Source of the DNA: Choanephora cucurbitarum
Taxonomy: Eukaryota; Mucoromycota; Mucoromycetes; Mucorales; Choanephoraceae
NCBI GenBank assembly: GCA_025331435.1
Contig: JAIWNI010000077.1
Coordinates: 62,001 to 126,000 of the forward strand
Reading direction: 5' to 3'
DNA length: 64,000 bases
The notes beneath the pieces were generated by a model that searched no databases, was not told the DNA's origin, and worked only from the letters and a program-made list of their open reading frames with translations. The translations under genes were made by a program, and so were the position numbers. Shown in pieces: positions 22,308 through 31,629 of the stretch; the stretch's first letter is position 1, and each line of letters starts with the position of its first letter.

Positions 22308-23315
22308 CATTTCTCAGCACCATGTACAGTCTTAGATAGAGAGACTACTGTAATAGGAGAATACTAGAAAGAGAAAAGCCCAGAGTACAGAAACCATCCT
22401 ATATCTATAGAAAATGGATCTCAATAGAATACAGTGAAACTATTGCAGACAAGAGAAAGTCAAAGAGGGGAATGAAGTAGCTAATGAAACAACATGGATA
22501 AATCATATTAAAGGCAATATATACCATATTTGTAGATTACATTCTTGAAGACCAGAAAAATAAAGAGAGAGAAAAAAAAAGTAAACCTAATGACTTTAAT
22601 AAAACAAATACAGACACTGTATTTAAGTAAGCAGACAAGTGGTAGTAACATGTGAAAAAGAGACTTTTGTTGCCATAACAAGATTCATGTGTTGACTGAG
22701 GCATTATCATAAACCTCCCCATTCTTTGTTCTTATTCTTATATGAGCTAAAGAGAAAGAGAGCAAATGTCGTGAATTCTGTATGTATTTCTAAGGATAAC
22801 TTTACTCTTTTCTTTGAGGCCGAAATGGCATGAAAGAACACGAGTGCATAATACCTTAATTTTTGGCTTGCCTATTCAACTCACCCTTTTTTGAGAATTG
22901 GCAGATAATCAAACATATCATAGTATGGAAGAGATAATCTATTCTTTTAAAGCAAGAGAGTGTTTTCCATTGAAAATTTGCAGTGAACCAACTTCTATAA
23001 AGGTAGGACATAAAACTCTTTTTTCGGAACGATAGTTAAGCGCACTGTGAACACAAGTTTGAACGAAATTTACTCTTATGGACTTTACCATGTGGAATAG
23101 AACATATGATCAACTTGAGGAAAAAAAAACGCCCTTCTCTTTTGCCCCCCCCCCTCTCCCTTGTGATATGACTATGAGTGTTACAACAAAACAACAAATA
23201 ACAGATGATACTTACCTATGTCATTATTTTTTTTCCGGCCAAATACGGTTATTCAATACTATAAAACTCGCTTCTTTTTAATTTGTATTCTTTTATTTTC
23301 TTTTCTTTCAATAAC

Positions 23316-23672
23316 ATGCCATCTATCACATTAGCCTTTTTAGAAAGCCAATCTTCACTGCTGAACGCATTTCAAGACTTTTGGCATAGACCAACTGAAC
23401 CTGTTCAATTGGGTGATGTTGAAGGAAGCGATTTCAAGAAACTAGTACATAAACACAAGCAAGACAATCAACTAGAGAAAAAGATTCAAAAGCATCATAT
23501 ATCTTCGCCTGATTTCAGACCCATTGTCTATCTAGAACGAAAGCCGATATCTTCTCCACGTCTTGGTCATTCACTCTATAACTATTTATTCCAGCATGAA
23601 GATAGATACTTTAACAATGATCGAGATGAATTAAGCAAAGATATATTTCCGGTGGGTTATCAACCAGCGTAA
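23316..23672 (+). CDS. Small hypothetical protein, 118 residues
   Basis: Single-exon frame. I start it at the ATG in MPSITLAFLESQSSLLNAFQ because the upstream in-frame codons lie in a T/C-rich 5' UTR-like tract (TTTATTTTCTTTTCTTTC) and a TATA-like ACTATAAAA sits near 23258-23266. The product is polar and basic, with KKLVHKHKQDNQLEKKIQKH and FRPIVYLERKPISSPRLGH, and no membrane segment or signal peptide. It ends DIFPVGYQPA. I do not recognise it. A polyadenylation-type AATAAAAAAATAAA sequence lies about 16 bp beyond the stop, supporting a real transcript. Isolated between two long non-coding stretches. Confidence 0.6.
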   Translation: MPSITLAFLESQSSLLNAFQDFWHRPTEPVQLGDVEGSDFKKLVHKHKQDNQLEKKIQKHHISSPDFRPIVYLERKPISSPRLGHSLYNYLFQHEDRYFNNDRDELSKDIFPVGYQPA

Positions 23673-23966
23673 ACGATATAAAAATCAATAAAAAAATAAA
23701 AAAGAAACAGCTTGTATATATATAAAACACTCACCAAAGACTATGGCTGAATGTGTTTTAAGCATTCAATTCATGCATTCGTGTGTGTGTTTGCTTTTAC
23801 TAAAAATTAAAGCCACATAGAGTGTAGCTTTTCTTGGTCATGCATATGTACATATTTGGCAATTTATGACAAGATGAAACTTTTGAAAATTACTGTTGTG
23901 CTCATGCTCAAACAAATGACATTCACTTGTTAGGTGAGACAAAGTGTAGGCCTTTGTTTGGGTATA

Positions 23967-23990
23967 GAGAGAGAGAGGGGGGGGGGGGGG
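23967..23990 (+). repeat. Polypurine tract (GA)n-G14
   Basis: GAGAGAGAGA followed by an uninterrupted run of fourteen G. Such tracts can form triplex or G-quadruplex structures in vitro; biological role here unknown. Runs of ten identical C or G also occur at 15656-15665, 23145-23154 and 44059-44068. Confidence 0.6.
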
Positions 23991-24415
23991 CACAATAGTC
24001 TACCCGAAAAAAGTCCACGTAGATTTTTGGTTATTGAATGATCCTGATGATTGAGCTTTATGTGTTTCTCATATCAAACATTCTCTTAGTTTCAACGACT
24101 CTTCTTCTTTGCTTCTATGTGATTTCGTTTCAAGATCAACAATAGTATCATTATAGGTCTTAGGCGGTTTATAAACTGTCGATTTTTGAAATATAGCTAC
24201 ATGACAATATCAGCTTTTTATCATGTAAGAAAGACCTACGTAAACAGGTATAGAATATCTTCAGGAACAAAGAAGAGCTTAGCTGTAAAATAGAAAAAGA
24301 ACAGCATTCGTATCGTCTAAGCTGCTTTAATCTAACTATTATCATTTCAAAAACATAAAAAATGCAGAATGAGCACACTAGATACCTTCATTTTCGATTT
24401 CTGATCCTCAGAAGT

Positions 24416-24501
24416 GTACAACACATTTTTTTTTTTTTTTTTTGTAGAAAGTGTAGACTTTTATTAACTTAATTAAATGTCAGACCGTACAACACATTTT
24501 T
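24416..24501 (-). mobile_element. Tiny poly(A)-tailed retro-insertion with 15-bp target-site duplication
   Basis: Identical 15-bp direct repeats GTACAACACATTTTT at 24416-24430 and 24487-24501. Between them, read on the minus strand, is about 43 nt containing AATAAA followed 16 nt later by an uninterrupted A run (18 A counting the repeat). The minus-strand target begins AAAAATGTG, the A-rich start expected for LINE-machinery target-primed insertion. I interpret this as a severely 5'-truncated copy of a polyadenylated transcript moved in trans by a LINE. Source transcript unknown. Confidence 0.65.
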
Positions 24502-24511
24502 ACCACCTTCA

Positions 24512-24877
24512 CCCCCCATTAATGAACATTGGAACACCGACATAAACGTCGGAGTGCTTTATAACGCCTTTTTTGGAAGAGTGAGTGGAGTTTCATTTTA
24601 ATGGGGGGTTGCAAAGTGTACTCACATATTGAATGAAATAATGGTTAACTTTAGTCATTAAAGCCTCGAAATAATTAGAAATACTCTAGAAAGAATACTT
24701 CCAACCAGTATTTGTTCGACTCAATAGCAAAAACTCATTGTAATCCATTATTTCATTCAATATGTGAGTACACTTTGCAACCCCCCATTAAAATGAAACT
24801 CCACTCACTCTTCCAAAAAAGGCGTTATAAAGCACTCCGACGTTTATGTCGGTGTTCCAATGTTCATTAATGGGGGG
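24512..24877. mobile_element. Perfect long inverted repeat: MITE/foldback element or hairpin-RNA locus
   Basis: Left arm 24512-24644 and right arm 24745-24877 are 133 bp each and identical as reverse complements at every base I compared, separated by a 100-bp loop. Each end starts CCCCCCATTAATGAACATTG. Each arm also contains a smaller near-palindromic unit (24512-24608 in the left arm) whose own ends are CCCCCCATTAA and TTAATGGGGGG, with an inner CCGAC-ATAAAC-GTCGG hairpin. No open frame. I see no clear target-site duplication beyond a shared A. It may be a miniature inverted-repeat transposon or two head-to-head copies of one. A transcript would fold into a long perfect double-stranded RNA. 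Confidence 0.85.
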
Positions 24878-26477
24878 ATAGATATACTCTATTAGCCCAC
24901 ATATGAAAAAACCTAAGCGTCAAGTTTTACTATACGAAATTTTTCTCTTTTTTTCCTAGAGTTTCTCTATTTGATGTATACACAAATCCCTCTTTCACCA
25001 ACTACAAAATTGCTCTTTCTTTTTCACAAGACTAGCTTTACTGCTAATTGTGGGTAACAGGGCTAGTCTCCAAATGGAGGTATTGGAACAGTCATCCTTT
25101 GTTAGCAAAAACTTTGAAAGGGGGTTTAGTTTATCTGCAATTGGTTTCCAATCATAGATACATTTTTTTTTCCATCTTTGGAATTGAGCTCTGTAGATTT
25201 ATGGTTGGCTGTGTTGTCACCCATAGGTACTGGAGTGAGTCACTTTCATTTACCATGAGAAATAGCCCTTCGCGTTTGCATATTCTGTTCAACATTGTTG
25301 CTTAGAATTAACTCTTCGATCTTATTACTATGCAATCAGTTTCGCGTAAACAAACAAGCCTCTGTAACTACATGCGAAAGAAGAGTGTTGAAGTGCTCTT
25401 CCATGGAACAGTGAAACTAATGACCAAAGCTTGAAATAGAAAGAAGACGAACATAAGAATAGAATCATACAGTGTCAATCATGAAAATAGCTTGCAACTT
25501 TTGTGTAAGTATATATATACTAGATCAAAAGAAGAACGAAACAGAAAACGCTTGAGAATCTTAGCTTACAGATAGACTTATGAACATAGTGTGATTTCCA
25601 AGTCCTTTGTTTACACGTGAATGAGGCTCTAGTTTTTATGAAGATCTTTGTAAGCCGTTTTCAAACTCCATTAATGTCGAAAAAACTTGTAGGTTATTGA
25701 GTTCCCCTGAAAAAAAAGAGAATACTCTTCTGGTCTGGACTTTAAATAGAAGGTGTATATGCCAATTACCTAATTTATCTCGACCCTTTTGTTTAGTATG
25801 CAAACAATGCTTTTTTTTTTGTAAACAAAATTGCTCGGGATTCATGCAATTCTAAGCAAATTTAATGCTAAAGCCCTTTGTTTGCTGAACAGAGAAAAGG
25901 AACGGAACTCGTTCAAAAGATGCTTGTGCAGATGAGGAAAGGCTTAATCATGGCTTGAGAAACTTACTTTCTTGACGTTCGTTCGGTATGGAGATAGATA
26001 GAGATAGCACACTTTGTTATTTGTCCTGAATGAAAAGAAAGGAATGTCAAGATCATAAGCCTATCTCAAACCCTCGTCCGACAAAAAGGAAGCTTATTCT
26101 TAACTTTACAACAGCTTGTCAGAATCAAATTCGTCAGTTTTGACGACAAAGCATCTGATGCCATTTGTTGATTCGATGACTAAAAAGGCAAGCGAGATTT
26201 CAAATTCTTTCACAAGGACTAAGCAAACACCCTTCTGGTATGAATAGGTCAATCTTCTTTATCTATCATATATAGTCTCTAAAAGGGAAAGTCATTTTGA
26301 ATCAAATCTGCCAAAAAAGAAAAAGTTGACCAGTGACAAGATCTTTCCTTCTCATTGGCACATGTTTAAACGGCGATGTCAAATAAGAAAATCCCTTTTT
26401 TAATCTATAGTACATATCCAACCTTTTTCGAAATTTTTTTCTTCTTCTTCTTTCTTAACTTCTCTTTCTGCCTCAAT

Positions 26478-28144
26478 ATGCAGCTAGGGCTCTTATCCCA
26501 TGGCCACTTAGCATTTGACCCTTTAAAGCCTGTCATTTTGCGAGGTTTGCCTACCGAAGATGCCTCTACCTTATTTGCCGGCCACGTTGTATTGACATTA
26601 TCGAAACCGACAAAGATATCCAATGTTTCAGTTAGATTTAAGAGTCATATGGTAACCTATTGGCCTGAAGGTAAAAAAGAAAGAAAAGATAGAAAAAGAA
26701 AAAAGGTGTTGAAATATGTTTCATTTATAAAGGCATAGGCACACGTGGAACTAAATTGACTGCCGAGAAATTATTGGGCGAACAGACAGTAGAATTACTG
26801 AGCCCTGAAAAAAAGAAGGATTTGATTTTAACAGCTGGAACACACCGTTTCTCATTTGCATTTGTCATACCTAATGTAAAGTATAAGACAGGTTATACAA
26901 ACTATTAGATTACCATGCTAAAGCTTACTTTATGTTGACAGTCTACTGTAGCAACCATTGAAGATACATTTGGCAGAGTACGACATAATGTAGAAGCAGA
27001 GGTACAGAGACCGGGTATGATGCTTCTTTCCAATTGGCGTATCTCTAAACCTGTCATGGTCTTACGAACCTACATGTCGAATTCATTGTTGACCAACAAT
27101 TCGTTAGCTAACCTGTCGAAAACATTCGAGAAACATACTGTCTATGGTGACATAGAAGTCTTGATTGAGGCAGCTGCCTTTTCTTCAGGCGAGCTTTTTT
27201 ATATCCGGTTGATTATCGAACCACAACTAAAGCATACCCGACTCGAACACATGGAAGTGAGCGTTACAGAAACACGACGTTACTGTGTGCCCGAATTTAG
27301 AGCATGGAGAAACGATCAGGTCACGTTCCAAATGCCATTTGCTGGATCTGTGCGCCTGGCTGAATTTGGTGAAGTGGATGTGACAACAGACCAGCTGATG
27401 CCTATATTTGACAAACAACAGAATGGGATTGAACTGATACATGACTTTGCGCATCGATTGGCTTTCTTTGCCCCCACCTGTGAACAGAATATTCATCATA
27501 CGACGTACATTAAAGAAATCCAGTTTCGACACCGACTAGAAATCAATTTGACCTTGTCCTATCTTGACAATGAGGGCCATCGACAATTTATATCCCGAAG
27601 TAACTCTGATTCAATAGGATCGACACAGGTGCCCGAGCCATTTGTACTGATGCCTCCGCCTGCTGCTCACTTAAATACCCGAACTACCGGTAGTTTGTCA
27701 GCACCCAACACATCGCCTAGTTCTTCAGCACCACCCTCTCGACCAGGATCGCCTGTCTCAACGCCCACAAGTTGGTCAGATATGTTACTCAGACTCAACA
27801 AGACAAAGGCAGAGAAATTAGAAGGCAGAAATAGAGAGACTATCACTCTCGATACTCCCATCACTGTCTTTGATTGTCGCCTTAAAGAAGACTATGGAAA
27901 ACTGCCTTCTTATTTCGAATTGGGTGTTCAACCCACTGTCTCTAGCATCAACAAGAAACCAACAAAACCTAAATTCACTGCCACTATGGATAAACCCAAT
28001 CAGCCTCACCCTTATTTATGTGCTTGTTACCATGCCTTTTGTAGAGAAATGGAATTGGCTTCAGAATCCCTCTATCTCTCTTCACCCGCCATGCCACTGA
28101 TGGATCGCATCCCGTCGATCCCTCCACCAGATTATCAAGCTTGA
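26478..28144 (+). CDS. Alpha-arrestin (ART-family trafficking adaptor)
   Basis: Ubiquitin-ligase adaptor that directs plasma-membrane transporters to endocytosis. Exons 26478-26670, 26733-26875 and 26942-28144; 512 residues. N-terminal arrestin domain: LSHGHLAFDPLKPVILRGLP, AGHVVLTLSKPTKISNVSVR, TAGTHRFSFAFVIP; C-terminal arrestin domain: DIEVLIEAAAFSSGELFYIR, LEHMEVSVTETRRYCVPEFR. After the arrestin fold is a Ser/Pro-rich disordered region (about residues 360-400). The extreme C-terminus IPPPDYQA holds a PPxY motif (PPDY), the WW-domain docking site for Rsp5/Nedd4 ligases, which supports the role. Start at 26478 rather than the in-frame ATG at 26376, because the intervening sequence is a T/C tract that would encode an implausible Phe run. 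Cargo is unknown. Confidence 0.87.
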
Positions 28145-28471
28145 ATAATAAATAAAAAAAGATACCCCCCAAGATGAGGTTGTACAACAGAATTAATATA
28201 ATTTATTGTTGTCGTTGTCGTTATTATTACTTCACGTTCTGTGTTTGATTAAATATAATAAATTTGATTATATGAGGATCGAGAACAATGTCAGGCCATG
28301 ATAACAATAACGGTTTAGCACGTGTGTACCCATGTGTAACCAATGTTTGTAAGGGACTTCTTTAACATTTATATTAGCTAATGACATCTTGAATAATAAT
28401 ATATATATACAGTGTACTTTTTCTATTTTTTCTATTTTTTTTTCTTTCTTTCACCATACTACTTATGAATC
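28145..28471. other. Intergenic stretch before the homeobox gene
   Basis: About 330 bp. Holds AT-rich 3' UTR sequence, AATATATATATACAG near 28396-28411 (TATA-like, 60-75 bp from the next ATG) and a T/C-rich leader. No other features. Confidence 0.4.
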
Positions 28472-29978
28472 ATGGAAAGTCGTCATCGTCGTCATTCACC
28501 AAGTGAATCGCCTGCTCCATATTCAGATAGAGAAGGTTCTACACCTCGTAAAAGAACAAGAGCGACACCAGAACAATTAGCCATTCTTGAAAAATCCTTT
28601 GATCTCAATCCTAGTCCAAATAGCCGAGTCCGAGAACAACTTTCACGCGAATTGGGCATGTCCGAACGATCCATTCAGATTTGGTTTCAAAACAGAAGAG
28701 CCAAAGTGAAAAATGTAGCTAAAAAGACAACCATGTTACAGGACGAGACTTTACGTATGCAATATTATGCTTCTACAGCAGCAGCAGCAGCATGTCAAGC
28801 AGCAGCCTATAGAGAACAACAGTTGACAGGCGAGCAAAAGGAAGTAGAAGATCCGATCAGTAGTAACCCAGACTTGTATTACTATTATTATTACTATTAT
28901 TTCAATCAGCAACAATCACATCAGCGACAAAAGCACCTTGATCCTTCCTCACCATCCTCTTCTGTTCCTCCACCTCCTGTCTCCCTCAAGACAATGCCTC
29001 CCCCTCCACCTCCACCACCACCACCACCTTCATATTCTACATCACAAGCCATTCACCCTATGCACAACTTACATTCACCTCTAGATCCCCTAAGCCCTTC
29101 AGATACTATGCGATATCAAAAGAAACACTCACAACGCACTAGAGCACACACCATCGGTCCTTACCCCAACAATGCCCAAAGACCACGTCAGTTAGATCGT
29201 GGAGCCTCTGTCGAGATACCCGCCCATAAAGCCCTACCCAATAACTATACAAACCTATTAAATATGAGCACATCACCCATTCACCCTCACCAGACACCAT
29301 TATATACGCCTGTACAAGATTCAATCAATCCGTTTTTATACCAATCATCTCCTTCTGCTTTTATTGAACAACCTAATTCCGTCCATTGGAATAACCTACC
29401 TCTTTGTAAGTATCAAGACTAGAGTATGACAGAAAAAGCTTTACTTACCCATATTAGATGAAAACACTTCTTTTATGATAACCCCTACCACCCCCTCTAT
29501 GTTTAACACAGCCAATGTACCTCAATATTACGATATGACTTCTATAAATCACTCCAAAATCTCCGCTGAGGCACTTCAAATCGGCACCTGGAAGCGAATG
29601 GCATTTGATGCCAGCGACTTACTCTGTCTCTATAATAAGGAGAAGAAAATGTTTAGCTGGTGTATTCGTGACGGTCTTTCTCGCTTCAAGATGGATTTCC
29701 CTCAACAAGCTGTACAGAAAATCACTTTACAACCATTAGAGACAAGAGCTGGCTGGGCCAGGATAGAGCTGCATGTACTAAATACACAGCAAATTGCATT
29801 TTATATGGAAGTTCAGTCTTCTCAAAATCACTGGATTCAGTGCAGAGATTATACAGAAGACAAACAAGCTTCAGTCATCAGTGTGCATCAGTTAGACGGT
29901 CCTGCTTTGGCCTTGAAAGCAGAGTTAGATACATTAGCCAAAGACGATTCATACCTTGCATCCATTATCATAAATTAA
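28472..29978 (+). CDS. Homeodomain transcription factor with fungal-type C-terminal domain
   Basis: Nuclear sequence-specific regulator. Exons 28472-29405 and 29458-29978; 484 residues. Homeodomain at residues about 25-85: RKRTRATPEQLAILEKSF, then helix 3 ERSIQIWFQNRRAKVKN with the invariant WFQNRR; Gln at position 50 suggests a TAATTG/A-like target (inferred). Then Ala/Gln-rich, eight-Tyr and eleven-Pro homopolymer tracts and a Ser/Pro-rich disordered middle. The C-terminal 140 residues (IGTWKRMAFDASDLLCLYNK, FSWCIRDGLSRFKMDFP) resemble the conserved extra domain of fungal Hoy1/Phx1-like homeobox proteins, as far as I recall them. In yeasts such proteins act in hyphal growth, stress survival or phosphate response; the role here is unknown. 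Confidence 0.9.
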
Positions 29979-30161
29979 AAAACGTGTTGAGCTTGTGTTA
30001 TGCACACTATGATTGGTTCAGAAAAAATAGAATTTTTTTTAAGGTAAATAAATATGGCGAAAAATCTCCTTTTTTTTTTCTTCTTTTTTCTTTATCCTTT
30101 TGGTTGCTTATTCTCCCTTAACTTTTGAATAAATCAACTTTCCTAAACACCCTATATAAAA

Positions 30162-31565
30162 ATGAGAGAAGTTATTTCCATCCACGTCGGTCAAGCTGGT
30201 GTCCAGATTGGTAACGCCTGTTGGGAACTCTACTGTCTTGAACACGGTATTCAACCTGATGGTCACATTCCCCAAGAAAACGCTACTGGCGATAACTCCT
30301 TTGATACCTTCTTCAGTGAGACCAGCTCTGGTAAGCACGTCCCTCGTACTGTCATGGTCGATTTGGAACCCACTGTTGTCGATGAAGTCCGTACTGGTAC
30401 TTACAGACAACTCTTCCATCCTGGTAAAGTTCAATATAAAAACTGTAAATTATTTATTTCCTAACTCTATCATATAGAACAATTGATCACTGGTAAGGAA
30501 GATGCTGCTAACAACTATGCTCGTGGTCACTACACTGTTGGTAAGGAACTTGTTGACTCAGTCCTTGACCGTATTCGTAAGCTCGCCGATAACTGTACTG
30601 GTCTCCAAGGTTTCTTGGTCTTCCACTCCTTTGGTGGTGGTACCGGTTCTGGTTTCGGTGCTCTCTTGATGGAACGTCTCTCTGTTGACTACGGTAAGAA
30701 GTCCAAGTTGGAATTCACTGTCTACCCTGCTCCTCAGGTAGCTACCTCCGTTGTTGAACCCTACAACTCCATCTTGACTACCCACACCACCTTGGAACAC
30801 TCTGATGTCTCCTTCATGGTTGATAACGAAGCTATCTACGATATCTGTCGTCGTAACTTGGACATCGAACGTCCTTCTTACACCAACCTTAACCGTTTGA
30901 TTGCTCAAGTTGTCTCTTCCATCACTGCCTCTCTCCGTTTTGATGGTTCTCTTAACGTCGATTTGAACGAATTCCAAACTAACTTGGTCCCTTACCCTCG
31001 TATTCACTTCCCCTTGGTCACTTACGCCCCTATCATCTCTGCTGCCAAGGCCTTCCACGAACAACTCTCTGTTGCTGAAATCACCAACGCCTGTTTCGAA
31101 CCCAACAACCAGATGGTCAAGTGTGATCCTCGTCACGGCAAGTACATGTCTTGTTGTTTGTTGTACCGTGGTGACGTTGTCCCTAAGGACACCAACGCTG
31201 CCATTGGTTCCATCAAGACCAAGCGTACCATTCAATTCGTTGACTGGTGTCCTACTGGTTTCAAGGTCGGTATCAACAACCGTGCTCCTGCTGTTGTTCC
31301 TGGTGGTGACTTGGCCAACGTCCAACGTGCTCTCTGTATGTTGTCCAACACTACTGCCATTGCTGAAGCTTGGGCTCGTCTTGACCACAAGTTCGATTTG
31401 ATGTATGCCAAGCGTGCTTTCGTTCACTGGTATGTTGGTGAAGGTATGGAAGAAGGTGAATTCTCCGAAGCTCGTGAAGATTTGGCTGCCCTTGAAAAGG
31501 ATTACGAGGAAGTTGGTTCTGACTCTTTGGGTGACTCTGAAATCGAAGATGTTGAAGAATACTAA
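30162..31565 (+). CDS. TUB1: Alpha-tubulin
   Basis: GTP-binding microtubule subunit. Exons 30162-30423 and 30478-31565; 449 residues. Starts [23 protein letters not shown]-binding signature GGGTGSG; helix H7/H8 and M-loop regions conserved; ends with the tyrosine-terminated tail [10 protein letters not shown] typical of alpha isotypes. The GTPase-activating loop GGxTGSGxGA is intact. The residue aligned with the acetylatable Lys40 is Asn40 ([11 protein letters not shown]), and the loop is two residues shorter than in animals. Codon use is strongly biased (CGT, AAC, AAG, GGT preferred), as in highly expressed genes. The leader has CT-rich runs. It converges on NUF2, with 64 bp between the stops. 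Confidence 0.97.
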
Positions 31566-31629
31566 AACATTGATACCACATACTTAATAAAGAGAAAGAG
31601 AAGAAAACACTCTCTTTGCTTTTTTGTCA

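Larger units (their letters stand above)
21391..23315. other. Gene-poor stretch, 1.9 kb
   Basis: Upstream of the synthase gene and of the small protein at 23316. AT-rich with frequent short A/T runs. A 23-bp sequence occurs twice 74 bp apart with two visible differences (22211-22233 and 22285-22307, core AGAGTATGCTTRATATAARAGTG). A run of ten C at 23145-23154 is followed by CT-rich DNA. No coding frame with supporting features was found. Confidence 0.4.
23673..26477. other. Long non-coding stretch with an inverted-repeat element
   Basis: About 2.8 kb without a supported gene. It contains a (GA)n run followed by fourteen G (23967-23990), a small poly(A)-tailed retro-insertion (24416-24501) and the 366-bp perfect hairpin element (24512-24877), both listed separately. 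Two short frames at 25048-25305 (+) and 25636-25845 (-) show no family features and unusual composition; I do not call them. The last 300 bp is the promoter of the arrestin gene. Confidence 0.4.

Noticed and set aside
25048..25305. 85-residue plus frame in the long spacer
   Set aside because: No homology sensed, no leader, splice or polyadenylation support, and it lies in AT-rich spacer DNA.
23673..26477. Possible tRNA or other RNA genes in the long spacers
   Set aside because: No A-box/B-box pairs with cloverleaf potential were found on either strand by eye; a tRNAscan run would be decisive.
30558..31427. Minus-strand frame of 289 residues opposite alpha-tubulin
   Set aside because: Antisense of a highly biased coding sequence; Thr/Val/Asp-rich composition with no family features, while the plus strand is clearly tubulin.
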